Source: Physcomitrium patens
Taxonomy: Eukaryota > Streptophyta > Bryopsida > Funariales > Funariaceae
DNA: 64,000 nt
Assembly: GCF_000002425.4 (NCBI RefSeq)
Contig: NC_037253.1
Location: forward strand, 13,741,421 to 13,805,420
Reading direction: 5' to 3'
The notes beneath the pieces were generated by a model that searched no databases, was not told where the DNA came from, and saw only the letters and a list, made by a program, of their open reading frames with translations. The position numbers were made by a program, and so were the translations under genes. Below, one piece after another: positions 12,130-24,050 of the stretch. Every line of letters starts with the position of its first letter. Positions within the stretch are counted from its first letter, which is position 1.

Positions 12130-12790
12130 TGAAAAAAACGTCGCTCCGGTCAAAAACACCCAAGGCCGTCAAGGCTACATTTTTTGTCCGGCCTTAAGTT
12201 GACCTTCACTGTCATTTGATGCCCTCACAATCATTGCCGAAGATGCACACACCCTGTTTCGATTAGCGCTTATTGGATTTGCTCCAACTAAGCACCCATC
12301 CATTACCAAACTATGAGATAGGGTTAATGTCAACTTGATTGATCCCTCCATGACAGCCATCTGGATCCGCATGTTACAAAGAGGTTATTTTATCTTGACT
12401 TTTGTAACAAAAGCAAGAGCTAAGGAAGCCCTCACAGTATTTAAAACAATCTTCTACACCGCGAATCTGTATACTAGTTTTCGACGTTAAATCTATCCCC
12501 TCCTCCATTATCATCCCAGTTCCTATCACTCATGAGGAATTCAAGGTGACATTAGAGTACAAGGATATACCTTGGCAGTGTAGCTCTTGCCTTAAGCTTG
12601 AGCATGATTCCGACCAATGCCCGTGCAAACCCAAACCAAAAAACTAATCACAAAAAAAAAACCCGCCAAAAACTCACCTTGATCAGCTTCTCCTCCTTCC
12701 CCTCCTACACCAGCAGCAACATTGAACTAGAGCTCCAATTCTCTTGCGACAGAACTACTGGCGACGGAGCTAGAAAAATCAGAGTGGGAT
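12130..12790 (+). pseudogene. Broken DUF4283-like / zinc-knuckle ORF, probably LINE ORF1-type
   Basis: Plus-strand reading in more than one frame gives a segment like DAHTLFRLALIGF, then an aromatic-rich RGYFILTF-type strand, then a short linker and a clear CCHC knuckle, CSSCLKLEHDSDQC (C-x2-C-x4-H-x4-C), preceded by IPWQC. This order (DUF4283-type domain, then a single knuckle) is typical of plant LINE ORF1 and related transposon proteins. Several stops and frame changes interrupt it. It is separated from the recognised LINE at 21.6-24 kb and need not belong to it. Confidence 0.5.
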
Positions 12791-13609
12791 GAGCCTCTAG
12801 GGCACCTCTAAGACAATCCAACAATTATTCTGCCCAAGCACCGTAACACACCCCCTACCGAGAGCCTAGAATAACAAGCAGTAGGCAAGAAGGGAAGAGT
12901 GGAGAAGCCATCGTTAAACAAAGGATCCATGGCCCATACTCCGAGTAAGAAACGCTTAGTTTCTTCCAGCCTATTTGAAGCCAAGTTTGGGACCTCCTTT
13001 AATTTTCCTTGATCCTTATAGATGTCAAGAAACAACTTTTGATATGATTGATTATACATGTGTTTAACTCCAATTGTCAAAAACAAAACCTTAGTGCTCT
13101 TTTTGGCAAAATATAAGGAATTATGACCACCTTGCCAATTAGCAAACTTCAAATAATAAAGAATGTTTGGCAAAGTTGTTGGAAACAATTGCAAATGGAC
13201 TATGCATGAGCTCTTATAGTAGGCAACAAAGCTCTCTATTTACAAAGTTAAGACTCATTACATTAGATACATCAATCGTAGAATCTTCAAACTAAAAGTG
13301 CCATCTATCATGTTTTGGCCCTTATAGAATTTTTTCCTAAGAACAACTCTTTTTACTTTAATAAATCTCAATATCAATGGATGGATATGGAAGATCTTAA
13401 AGTTTGGATCTATATGGAATGAAAAATGGCACTTAGAGATTTTTATCTACTTACCATACTTGTCTTCCATACAGATATTGAAATCAATAGTGTTAATTCA
13501 TGCCCAATTCAAGAAGATATGATAATATTTGTTTCTAACTTAAGTAGTAATTGACACATAACAACTCTTTGAATCTACATCCTATCAAAAAACATAACAT
13601 TAGAGATGG
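12791..13609. other. Unrecognised repeat-derived DNA left of the young gypsy element
   Basis: Contains a 128-codon minus-strand frame (12,808-13,194) that I do not recognise; its composition is not obviously low-complexity, so it may be a remnant of a gene or transposon. The rest (13,195-13,609) has only short broken frames. The young gypsy insertion at 13,610 split this sequence from its continuation at 19,624. Confidence 0.35.
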
Positions 13610-14140
13610 TGTCACGGACATACATATAATTACCTATATGAATAGATAAAAGTATGTAAAAGTAGGTTAATTGTGTAATATCTTCTAGAGAAGCTTCTTA
13701 GAAGCTTCATAGACGCTGCTTTGACTTTATAGGAGTCTATAGTTGACTTTTAGGTTAGAAACTTGGTCAACAAGTTAGCCATGTGCCACGCATGTTGGAA
13801 GCTTAAAGAACAAGCTAACTACGTGGTCCATCCATAGAAAACTTGCCTTGCAAGCAAAGGCATGTGGCCTAGAAAGTCAACATATATTGGAGGTCTTATA
13901 GAACATCGCCACGTGGCTTCTAGTTAGATAGTATATATAGAGGCAAGAGTGAAGCCCTCTTCACTCTTGTCAACTCCTTTCTTGCTTCTAGTCTAGTTTC
14001 AAGGGTCTCTAGTTTTCTTGTATTTTGGCAATAGCCATTCCAGTTTCTTTCTTAATATACATATTTCTATTTTGTCCTATTTCTTTTTTGAGAAAAGTCT
14101 CACTTACTCTTTAGCTTTCATCGAGTTCTTGTCCTTGACA
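13610..14140 (+). repeat. 5' LTR of the young gypsy element
   Basis: 531 bp, TG...CA ends. A TATA-like TATATATAG is at 13,932-13,940. A perfect 11-bp inverted repeat with a 4-base loop (CAAGAGTGAAG / CTTCACTCTTG) is at 13,944-13,969, just past the TATA box. GAAGCTTC palindromes lie near 13,690-13,708. A sequence resembling an initiator-Met primer-binding site (ATCAGAGC core) lies about 20 bp beyond the LTR at about 14,161-14,172; its assignment is tentative. Confidence 0.93.
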
Positions 14141-14352
14141 GATTGACAAGAGTACACTTACAATATCAGAGCTTTGTCTTTTCTTGATTAAGAGTGGATT
14201 ACCCCTTTTTCTTGATAAGACATAAGCGCATTAGAAGTTGCGGATTACCCTCTTTTAAACTGATATTGTTCTTAGTATTTTTTTTGTTATCAATTCCTCT
14301 CTTCTATTTGTTTTGAGCATTATTAGGCATCTTCTCTTTTCTAAGTGCTACT

Positions 14353-15360
14353 ATGGCAGAGCTTGTTGAAATGAAGAGTGCAATGGCACAGATGCAAGAA
14401 CAATTGAGGGAGTTAATGCTTGCGATGCATCAACTCAATTTACCACCACAAGGAGCAACAAGAATGGTAGGAAGTGAAGATATAGAGATGATTGGGGCTG
14501 CTTCAACATCTGCACCAAACCATGTCCCTTCTCCCAGAATGGAACACCCTTCGAGTGTTAGAGAACCGAGAGTTGCCTTGTCCGAGAAGTTTGATGGTAC
14601 CAGATCCAAGTTTCGAGGATTCATCAATCAGGTCCAACTAGTGATTGAACTTCAACCCCAGAGCTATCCAACTCCAGGGTCACAAGTAAGATTCATTGGT
14701 ACACTTCTTTCAGGTTCAGCATTGTCATGGTTTTCATCTTTTCTTGAACGACGAGATCCAATATTGGATAATCTGGAGGCTTTTTTGGCGGAGTTTCGAT
14801 CCATGTTTGGAGAACATGATGCAATTCGTGTTGCAACCAACAAGATCCGTATTTTGCGACAAGGCAATCGATCAGTAACATTATATGCTTCGCAATTTCG
14901 ACAACTTGCAACTGATATCAAGTGGGATGATGCCGCACTTGTGAGTCAATTTCTCTACGGATTACAATATGAGGTAAAGAAATTGATGCTTAATTTACCT
15001 GATCCTCAAACATTGAGTCAAGCAATTGACTTTGCTGTGAAGTGCGACAATCGACTTTTTGAATTTCGATCCGAGAGTCGCACAAGTGGGCCTCAACGTT
15101 ACTACAATTCAATGGCAACACCGACGTCTCCTCAACACATACCTTCAGAAGTAGAGGATATGCAAATTGATGCGGTACGTTTCAAACCTCTTACTGAGCA
15201 AGAAAAGTCTCGTCGTCGACAAGAAGGATTGTGCTTATATTGTGGAGAACCTAAGCACACTGCTCAACATTGTCCAAAGAAGCGACGTAACTACAAAATG
15301 AGGAGTACGGCTGTCAAAGAAGACAGTATGTCGGAAAACGAGTACGTCCAGCTACAATAG
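14353..15360 (+). CDS. gag: Gag of the young gypsy element
   Basis: 335 codons. A short N-terminal coiled stretch rich in Met, Gln and Leu is followed by a retrotransposon Gag domain (about residues 75-230, with a FDGTRSKFRGF segment and the conserved LSGSALSWF block), then a linker, then one CCHC zinc knuckle, CLYCGEPKHTAQHC, near residue 295. It packages element RNA into particles. It ends just before pol, as in families that express Gag and Pol from adjacent frames. Confidence 0.92.
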   Translation: MAELVEMKSAMAQMQEQLRELMLAMHQLNLPPQGATRMVGSEDIEMIGAASTSAPNHVPSPRMEHPSSVREPRVALSEKFDGTRSKFRGFINQVQLVIELQPQSYPTPGSQVRFIGTLLSGSALSWFSSFLERRDPILDNLEAFLAEFRSMFGEHDAIRVATNKIRILRQGNRSVTLYASQFRQLATDIKWDDAALVSQFLYGLQYEVKKLMLNLPDPQTLSQAIDFAVKCDNRLFEFRSESRTSGPQRYYNSMATPTSPQHIPSEVEDMQIDAVRFKPLTEQEKSRRRQEGLCLYCGEPKHTAQHCPKKRRNYKMRSTAVKEDSMSENEYVQLQ

Positions 15361-15365
15361 GGACC

Positions 15366-18300
15366 GTGCGGCTGGAATCTTGTACAACTTCTAATAAAGG
15401 TCCTATCCTCTCCTCAGAACCATCTCCTTGTTTTATAATAGATGTGCGTTTAGGACCTAATAATTACAAAGCCTCTGCCTTGGTAGATTCAGGAGCCTCA
15501 TCTTGTTTTTTAGATGAAGAATTTGCTAGATGTCATAGAATATCATTAATACAAAAAACTAAACCTGTACACGTAGAAGTCATAGATGGTCGTCCGTTGT
15601 CTTCTGGAGATGTAACTCACGAAACACTTCCTGTAGATGTAGTAATAAATGGTCATAGTAGTTGCGTAATTTTTAATATAATTAGATCTCCCTCTAATCA
15701 AGTAATTTTAGGCTTATCATGGTTAGAAAAGTATAATCCTCGAATAGATTGGATTTCTCGTAAACTTGATTTTCCTCAGAGCATTAGTAACAGTTCTATT
15801 AACCAAGTAAAAAACCATGAGTCTAGTATAGTAAAACTCGCACCTATAGGTGCAAAAGCATTTATACACGCAGCAAAAGAAGGATCAACTTTTGCTATTT
15901 ATGCTGCACCTATTTCTGAAAGCGTAAAGACTTCAAGTGGCATTCCAAGTCAATATCAGGATTATCAAGACGTTTTTGAGAAAAAGAATGCAGATATTCT
16001 TCCTGAGCATCGCCCATACGATTGTTCAATCGATCTCAAGGAAGGAACTCAGCCACCATTTGGACCAATTTACAGTTTATCGCAAGATGAGTTGGCTGAA
16101 CTCAAGACATATATTGACGAAAATTTAGCGAAGAATTTCATACGCCATTCAAAATCTCCAGCAGGAGCTCCAATTCTATTCGTAAAGAAAAAAGATGGAT
16201 CTTTACGAATGTGTGTTGACTATCGAGGACTCAACAAGATCACAATCAAGAACATGTATCCATTACCTTTGATATCAGGACTCCTTGACCAGTTAAATCA
16301 AGCTAAGATCTATACAAAAATAGATCTAAGAGGAGCATATAATCTAGTACGGATCAAAGAAGGAGATGAATGGAAGACTGCGTTTCGAACCAGGTACGGG
16401 CATTTTGAATATAATGTCATGCCTTTTGGACTCACAAATGCACCAGCTGCTTTTCAACATCTCATGAATGATGTATTTCGTGAATTCTTAGACAATTTTG
16501 TCGTCTGCTACCTAGACGATATCCTGATTTATTCTAAGAATGTTGAAGAACATGAAATACATGTTCGTCAAGTATTACAAAAACTCAGAGATGCAGGATT
16601 GTACGCCAAGATGGAAAAGTGTGTATTTCACACTACTCAAGTTGACTTTTTAGGATACATCATTTCAAATGATGGTCTTATGATGGATTCTAAGAAAGTC
16701 CAAACAATCATGGATTGGAAGATTCCAAAGACTGTAAGAGATGTCCAATGTTTCTTGGGATTTGCCAATTACTATCGGATCTTCATCAAAGACTTCTCAC
16801 GAGTTGCAGCTCCACTTACACGCTTGACTAGTAAAGATAAATTCCAATGGAATCAAGAAGCGAAAGCAGCATTTGAAGCCTTGAAGACATCGTTTGTCTC
16901 TGCACCAGTCTTATATCGTGTTGACTTTTTCAAGGCATTTTTTATGGAAACAAACGCATCGGATTTTGCCTTGGGTGCAGTTTTATCACAAATGGGAACA
17001 GATGACAAACTTCATCCGATAGCTTTTCATTCAAGAAAATTCTCAGCAGCCGAGATCAATTATGAGATCCACGATAAAGAACTTCTTGCAATCGTGGATT
17101 CTTTTCAAGAATGGCGTCATTATCTAGAAGGTGCTTCTAGTCCAGTCATTGTGTATACAGATCACAAGAACCTCGAGTATTTCATGTCAGCACGCGTGTT
17201 GAATCGTCGTCAAGCTCGTTGGAGTATGTCTTTGTCAAGATTCGACTTCATTATCACTTATCGGCCAGGAAAACAACAAGGTTTGTCCGATGCCCTGTCT
17301 AGACGTTCTTATTTTGCACCAAAAGAAGGAGATGCAGCTTTTGAGCAACAAAGAACGGTCCTCTTGAAACCGGAGAAATTTCATCTCCGAGCAGTGAAAT
17401 CAACATTGACTGTTGATTCAACTTTTCTCAAGCAAATCCAGTCCAGTATGTCCTCAGACCCTCTTGTTCATGATATCGAGAATAATTCTTCTAAGTCTCA
17501 TGATTCTTCTAAGTTCGAGTTCAAGAATAATCTATTATATTTTGAAGGACGCCTATATGTTCCAGAAGGAAAAGCACGTTTGCGTGTTCTTCAAGCACGT
17601 CATGACTTTCCAGCAGCAGGACACTTTGGATATAATAAGACTTTGGAACTCATATCAAGAGATTTTTGGTGGCCACAAATGTGGAAGTCAGTCAAAGACT
17701 TTGTACAATCATGTGATATTTGTTCAAGATCAAAAATTCCTTGACATCGACCTTACGGACTTCTTCAGCCATTACCTATACCAGAACAACCATGGTCTTC
17801 TGTTTCTATGGATTTCATCACAGATCTTCCAAACTCAAGATCTTATGATTCTATATTTGTGATAGTAGATCGTTTCACCAAGATGGCACATTTTATGCCA
17901 TGTACAAAATCTATCACAGGTGAAGAAACAGCTAAGCTTTTCATTGATAATATCTATCGCTATCATGGATTGCCTAAAGATATCATATCGGATAGGGGAA
18001 CTCAATTTGTGTCGAGATTTTGGGGGACTCTTTTCAAGATTTTAAAAGTGGACATAAAGCTATCTTCAGCTTTCCATCCTCAAACTGATGGACAAACAGA
18101 GCGCGTAAACCAAGTCTTGGAACAGTATTTAAGGTGTACCATCAACTACCAACAAGATGATTGGACAAACCTTCTGCCATTGGCAGAGTTTGCTTATAAT
18201 AATACGGTACATTCCTCCACGCAACAAACACCTTTCTTTGCCAATTATGGCTATCATCCACGACTTGATACTTTTGATTTTTCAAAAGTTGATAATCCTG

Positions 18301-18854
18301 CAGCAGAAGATATGGCAAATCGGTTGTCAGAGTTACATGCAATAATGAAGGCGCAGTTGAAGAAAGCTCAAGAACGACAAAAGATAAATGCAGATGTATA
18401 TCGTAAAGAGCAACCACAACTCAACGTGGGTGATAAGGTATGGCTACTTCGTCGCAATATCAAGACCACTCGACCTTGTGACAAATTGGACTATCGTAGG
18501 CTTGGCCCCTTTTCTGTTTCTGAACAGATCAACCCAGTTGCATATCGGTTACATCTACCGGAGTCAATGAAGATCCATCCTGTATTCCACGTGTCTCTTC
18601 TTGAACCATATAAGACAGTGGATATACAAGGAAGAAGACAAATGCCACCGTCTCCTATAGAAGTAGATAATAATGAAGAATTTGAGGTGGAAGAGATATT
18701 AGACTCAAGGCGGCGCCGAAATAAGCTGGAATATCTTGTTCATTGGTGCGGATATGATATTAGTGAGCGCACATGGGAGCCATCCAGGAATCTAGCAAAT
18801 GCATCAGCTAAAGTCAAAGTTTTTCATCAACGACATCCATCAAAACCAAGATGA
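15366..18854 (+). pseudogene. pol: Pol region of the young gypsy element (PR-RT-RNaseH-INT-chromodomain)
   Basis: Domains in order, approximate positions: aspartic protease with DSGAS (15,420-15,760); reverse transcriptase with the YLDD catalytic box (16,010-16,700); RNase H of Ty3 type (16,900-17,300); integrase zinc-binding HHCC part (17,600-17,740) and catalytic core (17,800-18,270); C-terminal chromodomain (18,690-18,850, with EVEEILDSR and LVHWCGY). The chromodomain places it among plant chromoviruses, whose chromodomains are thought to steer integration to heterochromatin. The region is nearly whole, with about one break. Confidence 0.92.
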
Positions 18855-19080
18855 AAACCTCTCTTATAAAAGAGACAAGATTGAGGAAGTTATGAAGGCC
18901 TCAACAGTGATCAAATAACAGGGTGGTCTTCTCGCCCTGGAATGGGACACTATCGATGGCTAAGAGGACCCATCAACTATCTTCGAAGAGAACAAAGATC
19001 AGAGTATGTAGCAAATACAATTCGCCGCATATTAGATTTTCTCAATATATAATCACCGCTCCTCATGGAACTCGTCCCTA

Positions 19081-19093
19081 GAAGGGGGGGTAA
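19081..19093 (+). other. Polypurine tract of the young gypsy element
   Basis: A purine run, GAAGGGGGGG, ends three bases before the 3' LTR, the expected primer for plus-strand DNA synthesis. Confidence 0.85.
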
Positions 19094-19623
19094 TGTCACG
19101 GACATACATATAATTACCTATATGAATAGATAAAAGTATGTAAAAGTAGGTTAATTGTGTAATATCTTCTAGAGAAGCTTCTTAGAAGCTTCATAGACGC
19201 TGCTTTGACTTTATAGGAGTCTATAGTTGACTTTTAGGTTAGAAACTTGGTCAACAAGTTAGCCATGTGCCACGCATGTTGGAAGCTTAAAGAACAAGCT
19301 AACTACGTGGTCCATCCATAGAAAACTTGCCTTGCAAGCAAAGGCATGTGGCCTAGAAAGTCAACATATATTGGAGGTCTTATAGAACATCGCCACGTGG
19401 CTTCTAGTTAGATAGTATATATAGAGGCAAGAGTGAAGCCCTCTTCACTCTTGTCAACTCCTTTCTTGCTTCTAGTCTAGTTTCAAGGGTCTCTAGTTTT
19501 CTTGTATTTTGGCAATAGCCATTCCAGTTTCTTTCTTAATATACATATTTCTATTTTGTCCTATTTCTTTTTGAGAAAAGTCTCACTTACTCTTTAGCTT
19601 TCATCGAGTTCTTGTCCTTGACA
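19094..19623 (+). repeat. 3' LTR of the young gypsy element
   Basis: 530 bp; matches the 5' LTR throughout by eye except for one base of length in a T run. The GATGG target duplication follows directly. Confidence 0.93.
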
Positions 19624-20559
19624 GATGGAGAGGCACTAGCAATGTCCACTCATACATTGAATCGAGAAATGACTATGAGTACATTAGTTAAATTCCATAA
19701 TATTTTATTGATTCCAAACTACTACAATAAAGTCAATCTATTGAGTTTAACTAGATTATTTCTTTGCCTTCCATCTTTAGAGACCTCAGTTTTTACTTTT
19801 GTTTCTCCATTAACACTTTGTGTCAACATAATATTTTGATCTTTTCTAAAACATATCTTGGCATGTATTCTTATGAAAAAAGATGGATCTAAGATGCTAT
19901 TATCGACAATTGCAATGTAAGTCAATTGTTCAACTCAATTCCAACTCTTAAAGGTTTTTCTTCTCAATGAGATATCAAACTAGTTACTAGACAAGGACTA
20001 AAATAATTACTTGCTCTTCAAGACTTTTAACTTCACTATCAATAAAATATTAAAAATAGATCAGCAATACATTCTTATGCTACTTATTCTATAATTCTTT
20101 ATTAATCACAATATGATCTAGAATAATGGACTAAATTTTTTTGCTCTTAGGCTAATCACATACTATGAGATATTTTCTTTCTTGTAAGAGATGATTGATC
20201 CAAATACAGCTTCTTTACTTGGTCTACCTTCATGTATAAATGATAAATAAGCATAATTTTATGGAATATTTGAAGGCTCTTGAGTCTACAAATGAGTCTA
20301 ATCAAGTGCGAATGTCATACTAAAATTATTTATAGTATGTAAAAATTAATTAATACATATAATATATTTTTAGTCTTGATGTATATTAGAATGGTTTATA
20401 GATTAATTTAAAGAGAGTGAATATAAGAAACTTTATTTTGAGTTTTATCTATTTTGATTATGACATTAAAAAAATTATAGGACCTAAATGTTTAGTATAA
20501 AATCTTGAGAGGAGATTATAGCCTGAAGATGAAAATCTTAACTAGTAGGAGGCTTACTG
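19624..20559. other. Right flank of the young gypsy insertion, unrecognised decayed DNA
   Basis: Continues the sequence interrupted at 13,609. A minus-strand 67-codon frame (19,722-19,925) faintly resembles the protease region of Ty1/copia elements (an ILD-type start), but not enough to call. The rest is AT-rich with no coding frame. Confidence 0.3.
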
Positions 20560-21560
20560 GAAGGGATGATAGGAAGGCATGGTGAGATGAAGGCAAGGAA
20601 TAGGAATCTTCAACTCTATTGGTTGAAAGCCATGCCCAATGGACTTCAAGGAGGCTGACCAAGGCCTTATTAGAGATTAGGATTTCTCTTCTGAGATCAT
20701 TTGAGTTTTGGAGGCTAAAGTCAATAAGTTTAGATTTTTGAATATGGATTGAGTGCAAATTTTGTGTGATTTGGAGTTTTTATGAAGGAGTTATTGGTGC
20801 TCAAAGTTAAGGTGTCAATTTCATACCTACTGTCACTCTTTGGAACATAACATATGTTTACAAAGAACAACAAAGAATCAGAGATTAGGATTGGAGAGAA
20901 TATTTTTTCAAATGCATTTTTTATATACTATTTGATGAATTTGGAGTTCGGATGAAGAAGTAACAGAGAGTTGAAGTCAATGTATTCAAACCAAAGGTAC
21001 TAAGTAAGTGATTTTATTCACAGTAATGGTTGGAGCCATATCTTAAGTTTTTGGACGAATTTTTTGCTTAAACCTTTTAAAGAAGGTAGATTATTGTGTT
21101 AAAAAACTATATATATATAAATTTTGTGGCATTTGAGTGCTTAGTTTGTGAGATATGAAGAAATTGCATGCATGTGTATAAAAACTAGGATTTGAAGCTA
21201 CAATTAAGATTTTGGTGATATCTTAAGATCCACAATAAACTTATAGTTGAAATTTGTTGTCGTAGTTTTTAGAAGTATATCAGTACTTCATGTAAAATTT
21301 GAGTATGTTTGAACGGTCTGATTGGAAGATATGAGTTGTTGAAGTTTAGGAGTAATACTCCACAAGGATCTATAAGGATTTAGAATTTTTTTTATCATAT
21401 TTTGGATGTTTTTGGAAACTTAAGACTTATATATTTGATATAATTGCTCTTAAAAGTGTTTCATATATATACAAATTTGGTCTTCTTTATCTCAAGATTT
21501 GATTAAAAAATTAGTGGGAGCCAGCAGTCCAATACTTTTTTGAGGCAAACTCTCTCTACC
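20560..21560 (+). repeat. Dispersed repeat R3, copy 1
   Basis: About 1 kb that aligns by eye with 29,640-30,700. Shared blocks include GAGATATGAA, CATGTAAAATTTGAGT, TTTTATCATATTTTGGATG and a final AATTAGT followed by A/G-rich sequence. No coding capacity. Its class is unknown; the second copy abuts a gypsy pol remnant, so it could be LTR or leader sequence of that family. Confidence 0.6.
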
Positions 21561-21574
21561 TTAACACCGGAGAT

Positions 21575-24050
21575 TATCCATGCATCTAAAGAACATCCAA
21601 TCTTGTACAAATGTGATTTTTTTTAAGAGCACAAACTCTCACCTCAATTAAATTGCTAATGTGTCGAGCTTTGGCATGCAAAGCGAGTAGATCTTTTAGA
21701 ATGTTGCAATCTTTAATATAACTAGCAACTATCATTATCAAGAAACAACAATTCTTTTAAAATTTACCATAAAACATATCATAATAGAATTTAGTATTTT
21801 GGTAGCTAAAAGAGCCTAGTGGATTATTTTTATGATTAATAATGCAAATATGAGCCTCCATAATATTTACACCCCTAATAGGAGCCAAAATCAAATATTT
21901 TTTTGGAATCCAATTAATCAAAATCTATCTACTATTCATTTATGGATCATAAGTGCAGATTTTAACATAATAGAATTAAACAAAAATAGTAGCAAAAATC
22001 TCTCTAAAAAACCATCATAAGATAAATAAGTCACATAGAATAATCTCATACTACAATTTAGCTTTGTTGAAGCATAACATTATGATGACTACAAGCATTG
22101 GAATTCTCTGTCATACAATTGGTCCAACTAGTAGGCCAATGGCTATCATAGCTTGGCCATATTAGATAGGTTTTATATTAGCAATTGAAAAAAGAACAAA
22201 AAAGGCCAAGTGAACATTCTTAATGGCTTTAGCACCTTGTTCAACTAACTACCAATTTAACTTGTGATTTGAAGGTAATCCCAAAACAACAAAGTTAATT
22301 GTCAGTTTTGATTTGGCACAACTTTTTTAGAAGACTTAGATTTACTAGAACAACTTAAGTTCTAGTAGGATCTCACTATGAAACTACAACTAAGATAGGA
22401 GAGGTAGGTAATCTAGACAACAATAATGTTAGATTTATTAAAATTACTTTACAAACAAAAAAAAAATCTAAAAGACTCATAACAAAAAGAAATAAATTAC
22501 TTTGCTATAAGCATCTTTGGCTACAATAGAAAGATTATTTTAATATCATTTTAAATATTCCATGTTTTAGGCCACATATAACAATGTGATGCAAGAATTA
22601 ATTAAAAAAAAAAATCTATAATAGAAAATGGATGGCTTTAAGGGCCTTGTTCTGATAGGTTTATATCAATGGTATAATAAAAAATATTTTTTTTGGGTAA
22701 ACAAGATGTGACCTTTGCACCTCCAATCTAAAGCTTTTGAGATGACAATTAGAAGAAATAATGTATTAATTTAGAAATCAAAAAATATACAACACATTAT
22801 TACAATGATTTGTTTTGCATCTAAGGTACTCTTCTTGGATGCAAAAAAGCCAAGGTGGCATGCTAGAATAAGATTATATGCAAGATGGCCCTTGATATAA
22901 ACTCCATATTAATAACACCACTCACTTGAAAAGAAGTGTTTGTAGCCGTCAAGGCTTTACCTTATAACTATGCCTTGAAAAAAGACAAGTTTCTAACTAA
23001 TTTTTTTGTTAAATTTTAGGACCATATTGACAATAATTTGATGTAGGTCTTTTGAAAAGCCTTCTCTTTTGGTACTCTCTATGAATATTTCAACATCAAC
23101 TTCCTTTGATTCATTTTCAAAGGAGACTGCAAGACTAATTTCAAGAATTGATGGTCTATTGCCATGTTAGGAAATGTCTACAAGTTACAGCAAAGACTAT
23201 GGCACAATGTATCCAATCCATGCTTAACATGCTCATTAGGCCTAATCATCTAATTTTACAAAAGTTTGTAGTATTATTGATAATATATTTTTTATATTTG
23301 AAACCATCGATTAAATAGTAAAATTCTACCAATTCATATCATATTTTTGCTTGATTTTAAAGAAGCATATGACCATGTAGAGTTGAGATTCTTAAAATAA
23401 ATAATAAAGGCCATGAAATTTAATAGCTAATAAATAGAGTGGATTCAAATACTTTATATGGATTCATGGTGTTTAGTTTGACTTCACGAACTTATTAGTG
23501 ATTCTTTTAACTTCATCTGCTTTATAAGGTAAGGTTATCTATATGCATCTTTTTTTATTTATTTATTATTAATTACCTTAGATATCTTCTAAAAAGTGAT
23601 AAGAAAATCAAAAGTATCTTCTTATTGGATTTATAATATAATGTGATTGATAAAAAATATGTTGATAATACAAATCTTTATTTGGAAGACATTGAAGAAA
23701 ACTTAGACCAAATTAAGATGGTTTTAACAAAGTTCTCTCTGGTTACAATCTTCCAAATTAATTAGAATAAATTCCATGCAATCTGGATTTTTTAAATGCA
23801 ATATATTTTTATATAAGGTGTTATTAAACACCTCTGTTGGCTTTTCTCTTGAGAAATAACAAAGTACTTAGAATTTATGGTGGACTTTTGAATTATGGCT
23901 AAAGCTTGCTTCAAAGTAATAATAAAGGCACTTAAGCAACAACTACCATATTATAGCACCATCAAATTGAGTTTAGATAAGTGAAGCCAAATTGACCAAT
24001 TCTTTCAACTTTGAGGCCTTTTCAAAGAAGCCCTCTTTAAAAAGACATAT
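21575..24050 (+). mobile_element. Decayed L1-type LINE (endonuclease and reverse transcriptase remnants)
   Basis: At 21,832-22,020 a frame reads like an L1-type endonuclease: NIYTPNRSQNQIFFW, then a W-I-x-x-ADFN-x-IE block that corresponds to the GDFNMIE motif. From about 23,220 the reading resembles the reverse-transcriptase start (RPN...DNIF..FETID). At about 23,340 it gives DFKEAYDHVE, the first Asp box. At about 23,650 it gives YVDNTNLYLEDIEENLDQ in the place of the usual ADDT catalytic box. At least ten stops or frame changes interrupt it, and the catalytic second Asp pair has decayed. No clear poly-A tail or target duplication was found, so the ends are approximate. Confidence 0.75.

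Larger units (their letters stand above)
13610..19623 (+). mobile_element. Young Ty3/gypsy chromodomain (chromovirus) LTR retrotransposon, nearly whole
   Basis: Order: 5' LTR, leader, gag, pol (protease, reverse transcriptase, RNase H, integrase, chromodomain), polypurine tract, 3' LTR. Both LTRs begin TGTCAC and end TTGACA. The 5-bp target duplication GATGG is present on both sides (before 13,610 and after 19,623). The two LTRs differ, by eye, only by one base in a T run, so insertion was very recent. The element looks almost whole, with about one break in pol. Integrase before chromodomain after RNase H is the Ty3/gypsy order. Two much older relatives of the same family lie at 28-46.6 kb. 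Confidence 0.95.

Noticed and set aside
19722-19925. Possible Ty1/copia protease remnant on the minus strand flanking the young gypsy element
   Set aside because: Resemblance is limited to a few residues; no adjoining integrase or reverse transcriptase seen.
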